Shown here in pieces: positions 8,086-17,448 of a DNA stretch of 64,000 nt. The notes under the pieces are model-generated. The model ran no database searches. It had not been told where the DNA came from and worked only from the letters and a program-made list of their open reading frames with translations. This DNA comes from Ferrimonas marina. Its GTDB lineage: Bacteria > Pseudomonadota > Gammaproteobacteria > Enterobacterales > Shewanellaceae. How positions within the stretch are numbered: the stretch's first letter is position 1; each line of letters begins with the position of its first letter. A program made the position numbers and the translations under genes. The stretch is from the NCBI RefSeq assembly GCF_900129905.1, contig NZ_FQXG01000010.1, positions 99,437 to 163,436 on the forward strand, written 5' to 3'.

Positions 8086-9909
8086 TTAGCCTTTCTTCTC
8101 GCGAGAAGCACGCTTACGGTCAGACTCGGTCAGGAACTTCTTACGGATACGGATGTTCTCCGGAGTCACTTCCACCAGCTCGTCGTCATCGATGAACTCC
8201 AGGGCTTGCTCCAGGGTCATCTTGATCGGCGGGGTCAGCACCTGGGCGTCATCGGTACCGGAGGCACGGACGTTGGTCAGCTGCTTGCCTTTCAGGGCGT
8301 TCACGGTCAGGTCGTTGTCGCGGCTGTGGATACCCACGATCATGCCTTCGTACACCTCGGTGCCGTGGCCAACCAACAGACGACCACGCTCCTGCAGGTT
8401 GAACAGGGCGTTGGTCAGGGCCTTACCGGTGGCGTTGGCGATCAGTACACCGTTGATACGCTGGCCGATCTCGCCGCCTTTGTGCGGACCGTACTCGTAG
8501 AAGGTGTGGTAGATCAGGCCAGAGCCGGAGGTCAGGGTCATGAACTCGGTCTGGAAGCCGATCAGGCCACGGGAGGGCATGATGAAGTCCATACGAATAC
8601 GGCCTTTGCCGTCCGGCGCCATGTCGGTCAGTTCCGCTTTGCGCAGACCCATCTTCTCCATGATGGAGCCCTGATGCTCCTCTTCCACATCGATGGTCAC
8701 GGTCTCGTAGGGCTCTTGCAGCTCACCGTCGACGGTGCGCATGATCACCTCAGGGCGGGATACCGCCAGCTCGAAGCCTTCACGACGCATGTTTTCGATC
8801 AGGATGCCCAGGTGCAGTTCACCACGACCAGAGACCTTGAACTGATCCGGGTTGTCGGTCTGCTCAACGCGCAGAGCCACGTTGTGAACCAGTTCCTTTT
8901 CCAGACGCTCCAGGATGTTACGTGAAGTCACGTACTTACCTTCCTGACCACAGAAAGGCGAGGTGTTCACCTGGAAGGTCATGGTTACGGTGGGCTCGTC
9001 TACGGACAGGGCCGGCAGGGCTTCAACCTCGTGCGGGCAGCACACGGTGTCGGAGATCTTCAGCTCACCCAGACCGGAGATAGCGATGATGTCACCGGCT
9101 TGCGCCTCTTCCACCTCGTGACGCTCCAGGCCCATGTAGCCCATCACTTTACCCACCTTGGCGTTGCGAACGTTGCCGTTGGAACACTCGATGGTCACCT
9201 GCTGGTTCACTTTCACCTTACCGCGGGAGATACGGCCAACACCGATCACGCCCACGTAGGAGTTGTAGTCCAACTGGGAGATCTGCATCTGGAACGGGCC
9301 TTCTGGATCCGCTGCAGGCGCTGCAACCTCATCAACAATGGTCTGGAACAGATCGGTCATGTCGTCCTTCTGGACGCCTTCCTCGTTGGAGGCCCAGCCG
9401 TTCAGCGCAGAGGCGTACACCACCTTGAAGTCCAGCTGCTCGTCGGTCGCACCCAGGTTGTCGAACAGGTCAAACACCTGATCCATCACCCAGTCAGGAC
9501 GGGCACCGGGCTTGTCGATCTTGTTGATCACCACGATCGGCTTCAGACCCATGGCAAACGCCTTTTGGGTTACGAAGCGGGTCTGCGGCATCGGGCCTTC
9601 TTGCGCATCAACCAGCAGCAGCACGGAGTCCACCATGGACATCACACGCTCTACCTCACCACCGAAGTCGGCGTGCCCAGGGGTGTCCACGATGTTGATG
9701 CGGTAGTCGTTCCACTTGATGGCGGTGTTCTTCGCCAGGATGGTGATACCACGCTCTTTTTCGATGTCGTTGGAATCCATGACGCGCTCGTCCAGATCCA
9801 CACGATCGTCAAAGGTGCCGGATTGACCCAGCAGTTTATCCACCAGGGTGGTCTTTCCGTGGTCAACGTGGGCGATGATCGCCACGTTACGCAAGTTCTC
9901 GATACTCAA
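8086..9909 (-). CDS. typA: Ribosome-binding translational GTPase TypA/BipA
   Basis: TypA/BipA is a ribosome-associated GTPase important for 50S assembly and stress or cold growth. All G motifs are canonical: AHVDHGKTT (G1), ERGITI (G2), [15 protein letters not shown] (G3) and NKID (G4). They are followed by beta-barrel and EF-G-like domains and the BipA-specific C-terminal domain ending in a basic tail. The 607-residue length matches the family. It is divergent from glnA, as in E. coli. A terminator-like hairpin lies in its presumed 5' leader, about 31 nt before the ATG. Confidence 0.98.
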   Translation of the reverse strand: MSIENLRNVAIIAHVDHGKTTLVDKLLGQSGTFDDRVDLDERVMDSNDIEKERGITILAKNTAIKWNDYRINIVDTPGHADFGGEVERVMSMVDSVLLLVDAQEGPMPQTRFVTQKAFAMGLKPIVVINKIDKPGARPDWVMDQVFDLFDNLGATDEQLDFKVVYASALNGWASNEEGVQKDDMTDLFQTIVDEVAAPAADPEGPFQMQISQLDYNSYVGVIGVGRISRGKVKVNQQVTIECSNGNVRNAKVGKVMGYMGLERHEVEEAQAGDIIAISGLGELKISDTVCCPHEVEALPALSVDEPTVTMTFQVNTSPFCGQEGKYVTSRNILERLEKELVHNVALRVEQTDNPDQFKVSGRGELHLGILIENMRREGFELAVSRPEVIMRTVDGELQEPYETVTIDVEEEHQGSIMEKMGLRKAELTDMAPDGKGRIRMDFIMPSRGLIGFQTEFMTLTSGSGLIYHTFYEYGPHKGGEIGQRINGVLIANATGKALTNALFNLQERGRLLVGHGTEVYEGMIVGIHSRDNDLTVNALKGKQLTNVRASGTDDAQVLTPPIKMTLEQALEFIDDDELVEVTPENIRIRKKFLTESDRKRASREKKG

Positions 9910-9940
9910 AGTATTTCTCTCCAGGCAAAGGGGAAATAGA

Positions 9941-9968
9941 AAAAAACCCGACCGTCATACGGTTCGGG
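9941..9968 (-). terminator. Terminator-like hairpin in the typA leader (possible attenuator)
   Basis: Read on the minus strand, CCCGAACC pairs with GGTCGGG (one bulge, 7-nt loop) and is followed directly by six T residues. This is the geometry of an intrinsic terminator. It sits only about 31 nt upstream of the typA start codon, so it can end transcripts before typA unless transcription starts inside the hairpin. A second small hairpin (ACCCC/GGGGT) occurs at 10002-10016. Confidence 0.6.
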
Positions 9969-10181
9969 CTCAAGGCCAGTCCCGGCGAGTTCGGCCGGCC
10001 CACCCCTTCGCGGGGTCAATTCTGGGCGGCAAGTGTACTGGAAACTGTCTAAAACCGCGACAACAAAGCATGGCCCATGGGTTATTAATTCTCCATGTGC
10101 GGTGCTACAGTGGCGTGACGGCGAAAAAAGGGAGCGCCGTCGGGCAAGTTCAGGGAAGCCAGGGTCGCGCCCACGCCCAGC

Positions 10182-10196
10182 GCACCAAATTGGTGC
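10182..10196. promoter_or_regulatory. NtrC-binding site 1 upstream of glnA
   Basis: GCACCA-AAT-TGGTGC is a perfect palindrome matching the established NtrC consensus. Its centre lies about 129 bp upstream of the predicted glnA transcription start, close to the position of the strong enhancer site at E. coli glnAp2. Confidence 0.88.
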
Positions 10197-10213
10197 AGGC
10201 GCCATTTCGGGGC

Positions 10214-10228
10214 GCACCAACACAGTGC
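10214..10228. promoter_or_regulatory. NtrC-binding site 2 upstream of glnA (weaker)
   Basis: GCACCA-ACA-CAGTGC keeps the left half-site and part of the right one. Its centre is 32 bp from site 1, that is three helical turns on the same DNA face, the same spacing as the paired enhancer sites at E. coli glnA. Confidence 0.7.
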
Positions 10229-10291
10229 GACGCACGACCTCATCTTCCCCCCAAGATTTTCAAATCCTTTATTTTCAGCAACTTGAAAAAG

Positions 10292-10307
10292 TGGCACAGC
10301 CTTCGCT
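10292..10307 (+). promoter_or_regulatory. Sigma54 (RpoN) promoter of glnA
   Basis: TGGCACAGCCTTCGCT contains the required GG-N10-GC of sigma54 promoters, with a full TGGCAC -24 element. The start site would be near 10318, giving a leader of about 45 nt to the glnA ATG. The rest of the 450-bp glnA-typA spacer holds the NtrC sites and the typA leader, and no further gene was seen in it. Confidence 0.82.
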
Positions 10308-10362
10308 TAGGTGGTGCCATCTTGGTTCGCATACTCTATTTATGCCATTGGAGGCCATTAGG

Positions 10363-11772
10363 ATGTCCATCGAAAACGTATTGAAAACCATCGAAGAGAA
10401 CGAAGTGAAATTCGTCGACCTGCGCTTTACCGATACCAAGGGTAAAGAGCAGCACGTTTCCATCCCGGTTAGCCAAATCGACGCCGACTTCTTCGAAGAG
10501 GGCAAGATGTTCGATGGCTCCTCCATCCAAGGCTGGAAGGGCATCAACGAGTCCGACATGATCCTGATGCCGGACCCGTCCACCGCGGTACTGTGCCCCT
10601 TCACCGACGTTGAAACCCTGAACGTTCGCTGTGACATCATCGAGCCGGCCACCATGGAAGGCTACGATCGTGACCCGCGCTCCATCGCCAAGCGCGCCAA
10701 GGCCTACATGCAGTCCACCGGCATCGCCGACGACGCCTACTTCGGTCCTGAGCCGGAGTTCTTCCTGTTCGACGACGTACGCTACAAGACCGACATGTCC
10801 GGCTCCATGTACGCCATCGATTCCGAAGAGTCTGCCTGGAACTCTGACAAAGAGTACGAAGGCGGTAACAAAGGCCACCGTCCTGGTGTGAAAGGCGGCT
10901 ACTTCCCGGTATCCCCGGTAGATTCCGCTCAGGACATCCGTAGCGCCATGTGTCTGGTGCTGGAAGAGATGGGTCAGGTTGTTGAAGCCCACCACCACGA
11001 GGTAGCCACCTCCGGTCAGAACGAGATCGCCACCCGCTTTAACAGCATCGTTGAAAAGGCCGATGAGCTGCAGGTACTGAAGTACGTAATCCACAATGTG
11101 GCCCACGCCTACGACAAGTCCGCCACCTTCATGCCCAAGCCGGTTGTGGGTGACAACGGTTCCGGCATGCACTGCCACCAGTCCCTGAGCAAAGACGGTG
11201 TGAACCTGTTTGCTGGCGACAAGTACGGCGGCCTGTCCGAGACCGCGCTGTACTACATCGGCGGTATCATCAAGCACGCCCGTGCCATCAACGCCTTCGC
11301 CAACGCCTCTACCAACTCCTACAAGCGTCTGGTCCCTGGCTTCGAAGCCCCGGTGATGCTGGCCTACTCCGCCCGTAACCGCTCTGCTTCCATCCGTATC
11401 CCGGTAGTACCGAGCCCGAAAGGTCGTCGTATCGAGGTGCGCTTCCCGGATCCGACCGCCAACCCCTACCTGGCCTTCGCTGCCATGCTGATGGCGGGCC
11501 TGGACGGCATCCAGAACAAGATCCACCCTGGCGATGCCATGGACAAGGACCTGTACGACCTGCCGGCAGAAGAAGCGGCTGAGATCCCGACCGTAGCAGC
11601 CAGCCTGACCGAGGCCCTGAACGCTCTGGACGCTGACCGTGAGTTCCTGACCATCGGTGGCGTGTTCTCCGACGACTTCATCAACTCCTACATCGAGCTG
11701 AAGCGCGGTGAAGTTGAGCGTCTGGACATGACCACTCACCCGGTTGAGTTCGAGATGTACTACAGCGTGTAA
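10363..11772 (+). CDS. glnA: Type I glutamine synthetase
   Basis: GlnA condenses glutamate and ammonia with ATP to form glutamine, the main ammonia-assimilation step. The 469-residue product has the GSI-beta length. Visible are the MFDGSSI and [11 protein letters not shown] metal/active-site segments, the [14 protein letters not shown]/glutamate region, the NRSASIRIP motif and the adenylylation loop KDLYDLP (Tyr398). The start with GGAGG 8 bp upstream was preferred to an upstream in-frame extension that crosses the promoter. It is driven by a sigma54 promoter with NtrC enhancers and is followed by ntrB and ntrC after one small gene. Confidence 0.99.
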   Translation: MSIENVLKTIEENEVKFVDLRFTDTKGKEQHVSIPVSQIDADFFEEGKMFDGSSIQGWKGINESDMILMPDPSTAVLCPFTDVETLNVRCDIIEPATMEGYDRDPRSIAKRAKAYMQSTGIADDAYFGPEPEFFLFDDVRYKTDMSGSMYAIDSEESAWNSDKEYEGGNKGHRPGVKGGYFPVSPVDSAQDIRSAMCLVLEEMGQVVEAHHHEVATSGQNEIATRFNSIVEKADELQVLKYVIHNVAHAYDKSATFMPKPVVGDNGSGMHCHQSLSKDGVNLFAGDKYGGLSETALYYIGGIIKHARAINAFANASTNSYKRLVPGFEAPVMLAYSARNRSASIRIPVVPSPKGRRIEVRFPDPTANPYLAFAAMLMAGLDGIQNKIHPGDAMDKDLYDLPAEEAAEIPTVAASLTEALNALDADREFLTIGGVFSDDFINSYIELKRGEVERLDMTTHPVEFEMYYSV

Positions 11773-11850
11773 TCACGCAACGACTACGTAAGGTAGAACC
11801 AGCCCTCTGTACCCTGAAAAACAATAATAGCTTCAGAGGCATGCTCAGAA

Positions 11851-11877
11851 CCCACCCCCTCGGGGGTGGGTTTTTTT
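11851..11877 (+). terminator. Rho-independent terminator of glnA
   Basis: The stem CCCACCCCC/GGGGGTGGG is followed by seven T residues. It separates glnA from the DUF4124 gene and ntrBC. Confidence 0.93.
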
Positions 11878-11930
11878 CTGGCCGCCAAACCACTACACTC
11901 GAAAGTGAGTGGATACTACGGAGCAAGCCC

Positions 11931-12482
11931 ATGCGTTGGTCAGTACTTTTCCTGTTGATGATCACCCTGCCGCTGTCGGCCTCGGTCTATAAGTGGACCG
12001 ACGAACACGGTCAGGTGCACTACTCGGACAAACCCCGGGAGGGCGCCGAGCAGGTAGAGGTGGACCCCAGCAAGATCAGTACGGTGGAGTTGCCCGCCCC
12101 ACGCCCGGTGGTAGCCCAGGCCGAACCAGAGAGCACCCAGCCGGACTACCGCATTGCCCTGCTCGATCCCCAGGATGAAGCCACCATCCGCGACAACAAC
12201 GGCCAGCTGGACCTGCAGATCCAGCTCGAGCCCGACCTGCAGGATGGCCACCGGGTGCAACTGTTACTGGATGGCGAGGTGGTACGCACCCTCGGTGGCG
12301 GTGGCTCCTACGCCCTGGATAACCTCACTCGGGGCGAACATCAGCTGCAGGCCCAGGTGATCGACAAAAACGGCAAAGTCCTTGCATCTACTGCCTCAAG
12401 GACCGTGTACCTGCACCGCCACTCGCGCCTGTTTACGCCGCCAGGGCCTACTCCAAAGCCATTGCCCAATGGAGCCCCCTGA
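11931..12482 (+). CDS. DUF4124 domain protein, exported
   Basis: The 183-residue protein starts with a signal peptide (about residues 1-18). It continues with the DUF4124 hallmark VYKWTDEHGQVHYSDKP (about 20-36), then a C-terminal Ig-like or Y-Y-Y-type segment (about 75-165). It is expected to be periplasmic, and its function is unknown. The gene lies between glnA and ntrB, an arrangement recurrent in Shewanella- and Vibrio-type genomes. It is separated from both by a terminator on one side and an NtrC operator on the other. Confidence 0.85.
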   Translation: MRWSVLFLLMITLPLSASVYKWTDEHGQVHYSDKPREGAEQVEVDPSKISTVELPAPRPVVAQAEPESTQPDYRIALLDPQDEATIRDNNGQLDLQIQLEPDLQDGHRVQLLLDGEVVRTLGGGGSYALDNLTRGEHQLQAQVIDKNGKVLASTASRTVYLHRHSRLFTPPGPTPKPLPNGAP

Positions 12483-12499
12483 TCGTGCGATAAAGGCTA

Positions 12500-12516
12500 T
12501 GCACCATTTTGGTGCA
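12500..12516. promoter_or_regulatory. NtrC operator upstream of ntrB
   Basis: TGCACCA-TTT-TGGTGCA is a perfect 17-bp palindrome matching the NtrC consensus, centred about 59 bp before the ntrB start. An extra half-site TGGTGCA follows at 12526-12532. By analogy with E. coli glnLp, where NtrC represses its own weak promoter, this is probably an autoregulatory operator. Confidence 0.82.
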
Positions 12517-12566
12517 GTGCTATGGTGGTGCATCATCACGGAGCATTGTGGGAAGGATGCATCACT

Positions 12567-13622
12567 ATGGTTCAGGCCAACGAACCCTCATTACTCGACC
12601 ATCTCAATACCGCCGTACTGGTGTTGGACCCGCAGCAGCGGGTGACCTACTGCAACCTGGCAGCGGAGCAGCTGCTGGGGCTGAGCAGCCGTCGCATGAT
12701 GGGCTGTGTCTTTGCCGAGCTCTACAGCCAGATCGCCACCGACCCTGCCACCCTGGCCCAGGCCCTCGACGGCCACAGCAACCAGGCGCTCCATGCCCTC
12801 TCCCTGGTGACCCTGGATAATCAGCACCACACCGTTGACCTGACCGTCACCCCGCTGGAACAGGGCCAACGCCTGCTGGAGGCGCGCACCGTCGATCAGC
12901 AACTGCGGATCAGCCAGGAGCTGCAGCAGTACGCCCAGCACCATGCCGCCCAACTGCTGGTGCGGGGCCTGGCCCATGAGATCAAGAATCCGCTCGGTGG
13001 CCTGCGCGGTGCCGCCCAACTGCTCAACATGGAGCTGGAGAGCCAGGAGCTGAAGGAGTTCACCGGCATCATCATCGAGCAGGCTGACCGGCTGCGAAAC
13101 CTGGTAGACCGCCTGCTGGGGCCGCAGCATCCGGGCCAGTGGTCGCTCAATAACGTGCACCGCCTGCTGGAGCAAACCAGCACCCTGTGTGAGCTGGAAT
13201 CCAATGGCCAGGTGGAGGTGGAGCGCGACTACGATCCCTCCATCCCGGACTTCCTGATGGACCACGAGCAGCTGCAACAGGCCCTGCTCAACATCATGCG
13301 CAACGCCCTGCAGGCGATGAACAACCGCGGCAAGCTGGTGCTGCGCACCCGCAGCCAGGGCGCCACCACCATCGCCGGAGTGCGCCACCGCCAGGTGGTG
13401 GCCATCAGCATCATCGACAACGGTCCGGGGATCCCCGGCGATGTGCGCGACACCCTGTTCTACCCCATGGTCACCAGCAAAGCCGAGGGCAGCGGCCTGG
13501 GGCTCTCCATCGCCCAAAACATCGTTAGCCAACACCAAGGGCGGATCGATCTGGAGAGCTGGCCCGGGCACACCGAATTCACTCTGCTACTGCCACTGAT
13601 TTTTCGTAAGGAGGCGCCGTGA
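12567..13622 (+). CDS. ntrB: Nitrogen regulation sensor histidine kinase NtrB
   Basis: NtrB (GlnL) phosphorylates or dephosphorylates NtrC according to PII protein state. The cytosolic 351-residue protein has an N-terminal PAS domain (about residues 8-110) and a dimerisation H-box LAHEIKNPLGGLRGAAQLL with phospho-acceptor His137. The catalytic domain shows NALQAM, DNGPGIPGD and SGLGLSIAQNIV. No membrane segment is present, as expected. The start at MVQANEP was chosen over an upstream in-frame GTG because the latter lies within the operator region. ntrC overlaps its stop codon by 4 bp. Confidence 0.96.
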   Translation: MVQANEPSLLDHLNTAVLVLDPQQRVTYCNLAAEQLLGLSSRRMMGCVFAELYSQIATDPATLAQALDGHSNQALHALSLVTLDNQHHTVDLTVTPLEQGQRLLEARTVDQQLRISQELQQYAQHHAAQLLVRGLAHEIKNPLGGLRGAAQLLNMELESQELKEFTGIIIEQADRLRNLVDRLLGPQHPGQWSLNNVHRLLEQTSTLCELESNGQVEVERDYDPSIPDFLMDHEQLQQALLNIMRNALQAMNNRGKLVLRTRSQGATTIAGVRHRQVVAISIIDNGPGIPGDVRDTLFYPMVTSKAEGSGLGLSIAQNIVSQHQGRIDLESWPGHTEFTLLLPLIFRKEAP

Positions 13623-15019
13623 GCGAACAAGTTTGGATCCTGGATGACGACAGCTCCATCCGCTGGGTACTGGAGCGTGCCCTCAAGCGCGCCGAGATCA
13701 GCTGCGCCAGCTTTGCCAATGCCGAATCCCTCTGGCAGGCTTTGGGCACCAGCCAGCCTGGAGTGATCCTGTCCGACATCCGCATGCCCGGCACCGATGG
13801 CCTGACGCTGCTGCAGCGGGTCAAGGCGGAGTTCCCGGATCTGCCGGTGCTGATCATGACCGCTCACTCGGATCTCGACAGCGCCGTCGGGGCCTACCAG
13901 TCCGGCGCCTTCGAGTACCTGCCCAAGCCGTTCGACATTGAGGATGCCCTCTCCCTGGTGCGCCGTGCCCTGGAGCACGCCCAAAGCCGGGTGCGCAAGG
14001 CCAAGGCCAGCACCGAGGCGATGCCGGAGATCATCGGCGAAGCCCCGGCGATGCAGGAGGTGTTTCGCGCCATCGGCCGCCTGGCCCGCTCCTCCATCAG
14101 CGTGCTGATCAACGGCCAGTCCGGTACCGGTAAAGAGCTGGTGGCCAGCGCGCTGCACAAGCACAGCCCCCGGGCCGAACACCCCTTTGTGGCGCTGAAC
14201 ATGGCGGCTATCCCCAAGGATTTGATTGAGTCCGAGCTGTTTGGCCATGAGAAAGGCGCCTTTACCGGCGCCGGCGGCCAGCGCATCGGCCGCTTCGAGC
14301 AGGCCAACGGCGGCACTTTGTTCCTGGATGAGATCGGTGACATGCCGCTGGACGTACAGACCCGGCTGCTGCGGGTCCTGGCGGACGGCCAGTTCTACCG
14401 CATCGGCGGCCACAGCCCGGTGCAGGTGGATGTGCGCATCGTTGCTGCTACCCACCAGAACCTGGAGCAGCGGGTGGCCGAGGGTCAATTCCGGGAGGAC
14501 CTGTTCCACCGCCTCAACGTTATCCGCATCCAGCTGCCGGCCCTGAAGGAGCGCAGCGAGGACATCCCCGCGCTAACCCGCCACTTCCTGGCCCGGGCCG
14601 CCAAGGAGCTGGGGGGCGATCCCAAACGGCTCAGCAGCGAAGCAGAAAAGCGCCTGAGCCAGTTCAGTTGGCCCGGCAACGTACGCCAGCTGGAGAACGC
14701 CTGCCGCTGGATGACGGTGATGGCTTCAGGCCAGGAGATCCTGGTGGATGATCTGCCGCCGGAGCTGACCAGCACGGTACAGCCCGGCAGCGTCGGCGAG
14801 CTGGATGATTGGACCGCGCAGCTGGCCAGCTGGGTCGAACAGGCCCTGGCCAATGGTGAAGCCAACCTGCTCAGCCAGGCTCAACCGGCGTTTGAGCGCA
14901 CCCTGCTGCAGGTGGCACTGCGCCACAGCCAGGGCCATAAGCAGGATGCCGCCCGGCTGTTGGGCTGGGGCCGTAACACCCTGACCCGCAAGCTCAAGGA
15001 GCTGGATATGGAGAGCTGA
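13619..15019 (+). CDS. ntrC: Nitrogen regulation response regulator NtrC
   Basis: NtrC (GlnG) is the enhancer-binding activator of sigma54 promoters. The order is a receiver domain (about residues 1-120, Asp53 in LSDIRMPG), a AAA+ domain with Walker A GQSGTGKE, the sigma54-contact loop GAFTGA and LFLDEIGD, and a C-terminal Fis-type helix-turn-helix (QDAARLLGWGRNTLTRKLKEL). It begins with GTG overlapping the ntrB stop codon, behind a strong TAAGGAGG. Its binding sites are seen upstream of glnA and ntrB. The 466-residue length is normal. Confidence 0.97.
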   Translation: MSEQVWILDDDSSIRWVLERALKRAEISCASFANAESLWQALGTSQPGVILSDIRMPGTDGLTLLQRVKAEFPDLPVLIMTAHSDLDSAVGAYQSGAFEYLPKPFDIEDALSLVRRALEHAQSRVRKAKASTEAMPEIIGEAPAMQEVFRAIGRLARSSISVLINGQSGTGKELVASALHKHSPRAEHPFVALNMAAIPKDLIESELFGHEKGAFTGAGGQRIGRFEQANGGTLFLDEIGDMPLDVQTRLLRVLADGQFYRIGGHSPVQVDVRIVAATHQNLEQRVAEGQFREDLFHRLNVIRIQLPALKERSEDIPALTRHFLARAAKELGGDPKRLSSEAEKRLSQFSWPGNVRQLENACRWMTVMASGQEILVDDLPPELTSTVQPGSVGELDDWTAQLASWVEQALANGEANLLSQAQPAFERTLLQVALRHSQGHKQDAARLLGWGRNTLTRKLKELDMES

Positions 15020-15056
15020 GCCGGCAGTGGATAACCATCGACTCTGTCAACACCAT

Positions 15057-15085
15057 AACGGTGCCCCATTTGGGGCACCGTTTTT
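15057..15085 (+). terminator. Rho-independent terminator of ntrBC
   Basis: The stem AACGGTGCCCC/GGGGCACCGTT with a 4-nt loop ends in a T-rich run. It isolates the nitrogen operon from cpxRA. Confidence 0.92.
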
Positions 15086-15199
15086 CGTTTATCTGCCACT
15101 GTCAAAGCGGCAGATCGCCATGGTCTAACATTGACTTAGGCCAGCGGCGCTTGGCCCCGGATAGCCAATAGAAAGGCATGACCTACCAAAGAATTTCAG

Positions 15200-15214
15200 G
15201 TAAAACAGTGTAAA
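15200..15214. promoter_or_regulatory. CpxR box upstream of cpxR
   Basis: GTAAA-ACAGT-GTAAA is an exact match to the E. coli CpxR consensus GTAAA-N5-GTAAA. It lies about 67 bp before the cpxR start and suggests positive autoregulation of cpxRA. No cpxP gene lies divergent to it; the left neighbour is the ntrC terminator. Confidence 0.85.
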
Positions 15215-15280
15215 TGGCGCTTGGGTGACTTTTAAGCATCAGTTAGGCTTGGCCCCGAATTGATTGAAGAGATGAATGTC

Positions 15281-15973
15281 ATGAGTCGGATTTTGCTGGT
15301 TGAGGACGATCACGACCTGTGCGAGCTGCTCGGACAGCTGCTGGAGCTGGAGGGCTTCAACCCCACCATCTGCCAGGACGGCCCCTCCGGGCTGGCCGCG
15401 GCCCAGACCGGCGAGCACGACCTGGTGCTGCTGGACGTGATGCTGCCGGGCATGAATGGCTTTGACGTGCTGCGCCAGCTACGCCAATCCAGCGATGTGC
15501 CGGTGCTGATGCTGACCGCCAAAGGCGATGACATTGACCGCGTGGTCGGGCTGGAGATCGGCGCCGACGACTACCTGCCCAAGCCCTTCAACGACCGCGA
15601 GTTGATCGCCCGGATCCGCGCTATCTTGCGCCGCACCGGTGAGCGCAATCGAGACGGCGCCAAGGGCGAAACCGACACCCTGGAGCAGGGCGATCTCACC
15701 CTCTATCCCCGTCGCCAGGAAGCCTGGGCCAATGGCGAACAGCTGGTCCTGACTGCCACCGAATTCAATCTGCTGCTGGAGCTGGTGCGCCACAGCGGTG
15801 AAGTGGCCAGCAAGGAGATGCTGTCCGAGGAGGTGCTCGGCAAGAAGCTGATGCCCTTCGATCGCAGCCTCGACATGCACCTCTCCAACCTCCGCCGCAA
15901 ACTGCCAGAGCGCAAGGATGGCCGCCCCCGGGTGAAAACCGTACGGGGTAAAGGCTACATCTGGCTCGATTGA
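15281..15973 (+). CDS. cpxR: Envelope stress response regulator CpxR
   Basis: CpxR is the OmpR-type response regulator of the Cpx envelope-stress pathway. The receiver domain (about residues 1-120) has the acidic pair in LLVEDDHD, phospho-acceptor Asp52 in LLDVMLPG, and the GADDYLPKPFNDRELIARIRA stretch. The C-terminal winged helix has KLMPFDRSLDMHLSNLRRKL and RGKGYIW, all close to E. coli CpxR. The start at MSRILLVED fits the family; an ATG nine bases upstream is an alternative. The stop codon overlaps the cpxA start by 1 bp. Confidence 0.95.
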   Translation: MSRILLVEDDHDLCELLGQLLELEGFNPTICQDGPSGLAAAQTGEHDLVLLDVMLPGMNGFDVLRQLRQSSDVPVLMLTAKGDDIDRVVGLEIGADDYLPKPFNDRELIARIRAILRRTGERNRDGAKGETDTLEQGDLTLYPRRQEAWANGEQLVLTATEFNLLLELVRHSGEVASKEMLSEEVLGKKLMPFDRSLDMHLSNLRRKLPERKDGRPRVKTVRGKGYIWLD

Positions 15974-17358
15974 TGCAACTGCCCAATCACCTTTTCTTCA
16001 AACTGCTCCTGGCATTCTGGCTGACCACCTCACTGATCCTGGTGTTGGTGATCGGCCTGCCCTACCTGCAGGAACAGCTTGAGCGGGAGCCGATCCAGCC
16101 CTATCAGGCCCAGGCCCTGGAGCGCATCGCCACCGACATGGAGATCGCCGACGGCCGTGCCCTCAACAGCATCGGTCAGTTGCTGCGCCAACAGTTGACC
16201 CGGCAGGACCGGGAGCAACGGATCCAATACTTCGTGCTGGACGCCAATGGCCAGCCGGTCAGCACCGCGCCGCGCAACGTCCCCAAAGAGGTGCGCCACT
16301 TCCTGCTGGCCGAAGAGAGCTACCGCAGCGCCATGAGCTGGCGCTTCCCCAATGCCGTGGTGTTTGGCCCCCAGATCGTCTATCTCAAGGACAGCGAGTA
16401 CTACCTGATTGGCCTGCAGGAAGCGGTCAACACCCGCCCTATGCTGTTCTACCTGATGGAGCACCCGGGCAGTTTCCTGCTGGTCTCCATCGCCTTCTCC
16501 GGTGTGGTGTTTGGCTTTATGTCCTGGCACCTGGGCAAGCCGCTGCGCCAGCTGCGCCAGACCGCCAATGCACTCTCCATGGGGGACCTGGATGCCCGTG
16601 TCGCCCCCGCCACCCTGAAACGGCGGGATGAACTGGGCCACTTGGGTGCCAGCTTCAACCACATGGCCGACTCGGTCAGCACCATGCTCAAGGGCCAGCA
16701 GCGGTTGCTCTCCGACATCAGTCATGAGCTGCGTACGCCGCTGACCCGGATGCAGCTGGCGATGGCCCTGACCCGCAAGAAGCAGGGCGACACCCCGGAG
16801 CTGCAACGCATCGCCCGGGAAGCGGGCAACCTGGAAGACATGATCCGCGAGCTGCTGGCGCTGTCCCGGCTCAACATGCAGATCACCGAACAAAAAACCG
16901 AGCTGGACCTGGTCCAGACCCTGACCCCCATCCTCGACGATGCCCGCTTCGAGGCGGAGCAGATGGGCAAGCTGCTCACCGTCGAGCTGCCGGACTCGGT
17001 GCGCTATTACGGCCTGGATACCCTGCTGCAACGGGCGGTGGAAAATCCCCTGCGCAACGCATTGCGCTACGCCGAAAGCCGGGTGGTGGTCAGCATGAAG
17101 GTTGAGGAAGAAGAGATCGTCATCGATATCCAGGACGATGGGCCTGGGGTGCCGGAATCAGATCTGGCCACCATCTTTAAGCCCTTCTACCGGGTCGATG
17201 AAGCCCGCCATCGCGACAGTGGCGGCTGGGGCTTAGGGCTGGCCATCGCCCAGGCGGCGATCGAGGCCCACCAGGGGCGGATCGACGCCCAGAACCGTCC
17301 GCCCAATGGGCTCTGCGTCAGCTTTTATTTGCCGGCCTACGGTAATGGACACAGCTAA
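15973..17358 (+). CDS. cpxA: Envelope stress sensor histidine kinase CpxA
   Basis: CpxA senses misfolded envelope proteins and phosphorylates CpxR. The 461-residue protein has an N-terminal membrane helix (about residues 9-31), a periplasmic sensor of about 135 residues and a second membrane helix (about 168-188). A HAMP domain follows, then SDISHELRTPLTRMQL with His251 and the ATPase motifs NALRYA, DDGPGVPE and GWGLGLAIAQA. The ATG overlapping the cpxR stop codon (TGATG) was preferred to a TTG one codon earlier. No classic terminator follows, only a weak CCGC/GCGG hairpin. Confidence 0.95.
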   Translation: MQLPNHLFFKLLLAFWLTTSLILVLVIGLPYLQEQLEREPIQPYQAQALERIATDMEIADGRALNSIGQLLRQQLTRQDREQRIQYFVLDANGQPVSTAPRNVPKEVRHFLLAEESYRSAMSWRFPNAVVFGPQIVYLKDSEYYLIGLQEAVNTRPMLFYLMEHPGSFLLVSIAFSGVVFGFMSWHLGKPLRQLRQTANALSMGDLDARVAPATLKRRDELGHLGASFNHMADSVSTMLKGQQRLLSDISHELRTPLTRMQLAMALTRKKQGDTPELQRIAREAGNLEDMIRELLALSRLNMQITEQKTELDLVQTLTPILDDARFEAEQMGKLLTVELPDSVRYYGLDTLLQRAVENPLRNALRYAESRVVVSMKVEEEEIVIDIQDDGPGVPESDLATIFKPFYRVDEARHRDSGGWGLGLAIAQAAIEAHQGRIDAQNRPPNGLCVSFYLPAYGNGHS

Positions 17359-17448
17359 GCACTATTCGACCAGCATCCATCCGCTATGGCGGTTTGAACC
17401 AACAGGTTTTGACTCAGTCACGCGAATCCACCGCGCTTAGCCACCGAG

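Noticed and set aside
10033..10362. N-terminal extension of glnA
   Set aside because: It would run through the NtrC sites and the sigma54 promoter. The ATG at 10363 has a good ribosome-binding site and matches the family start.
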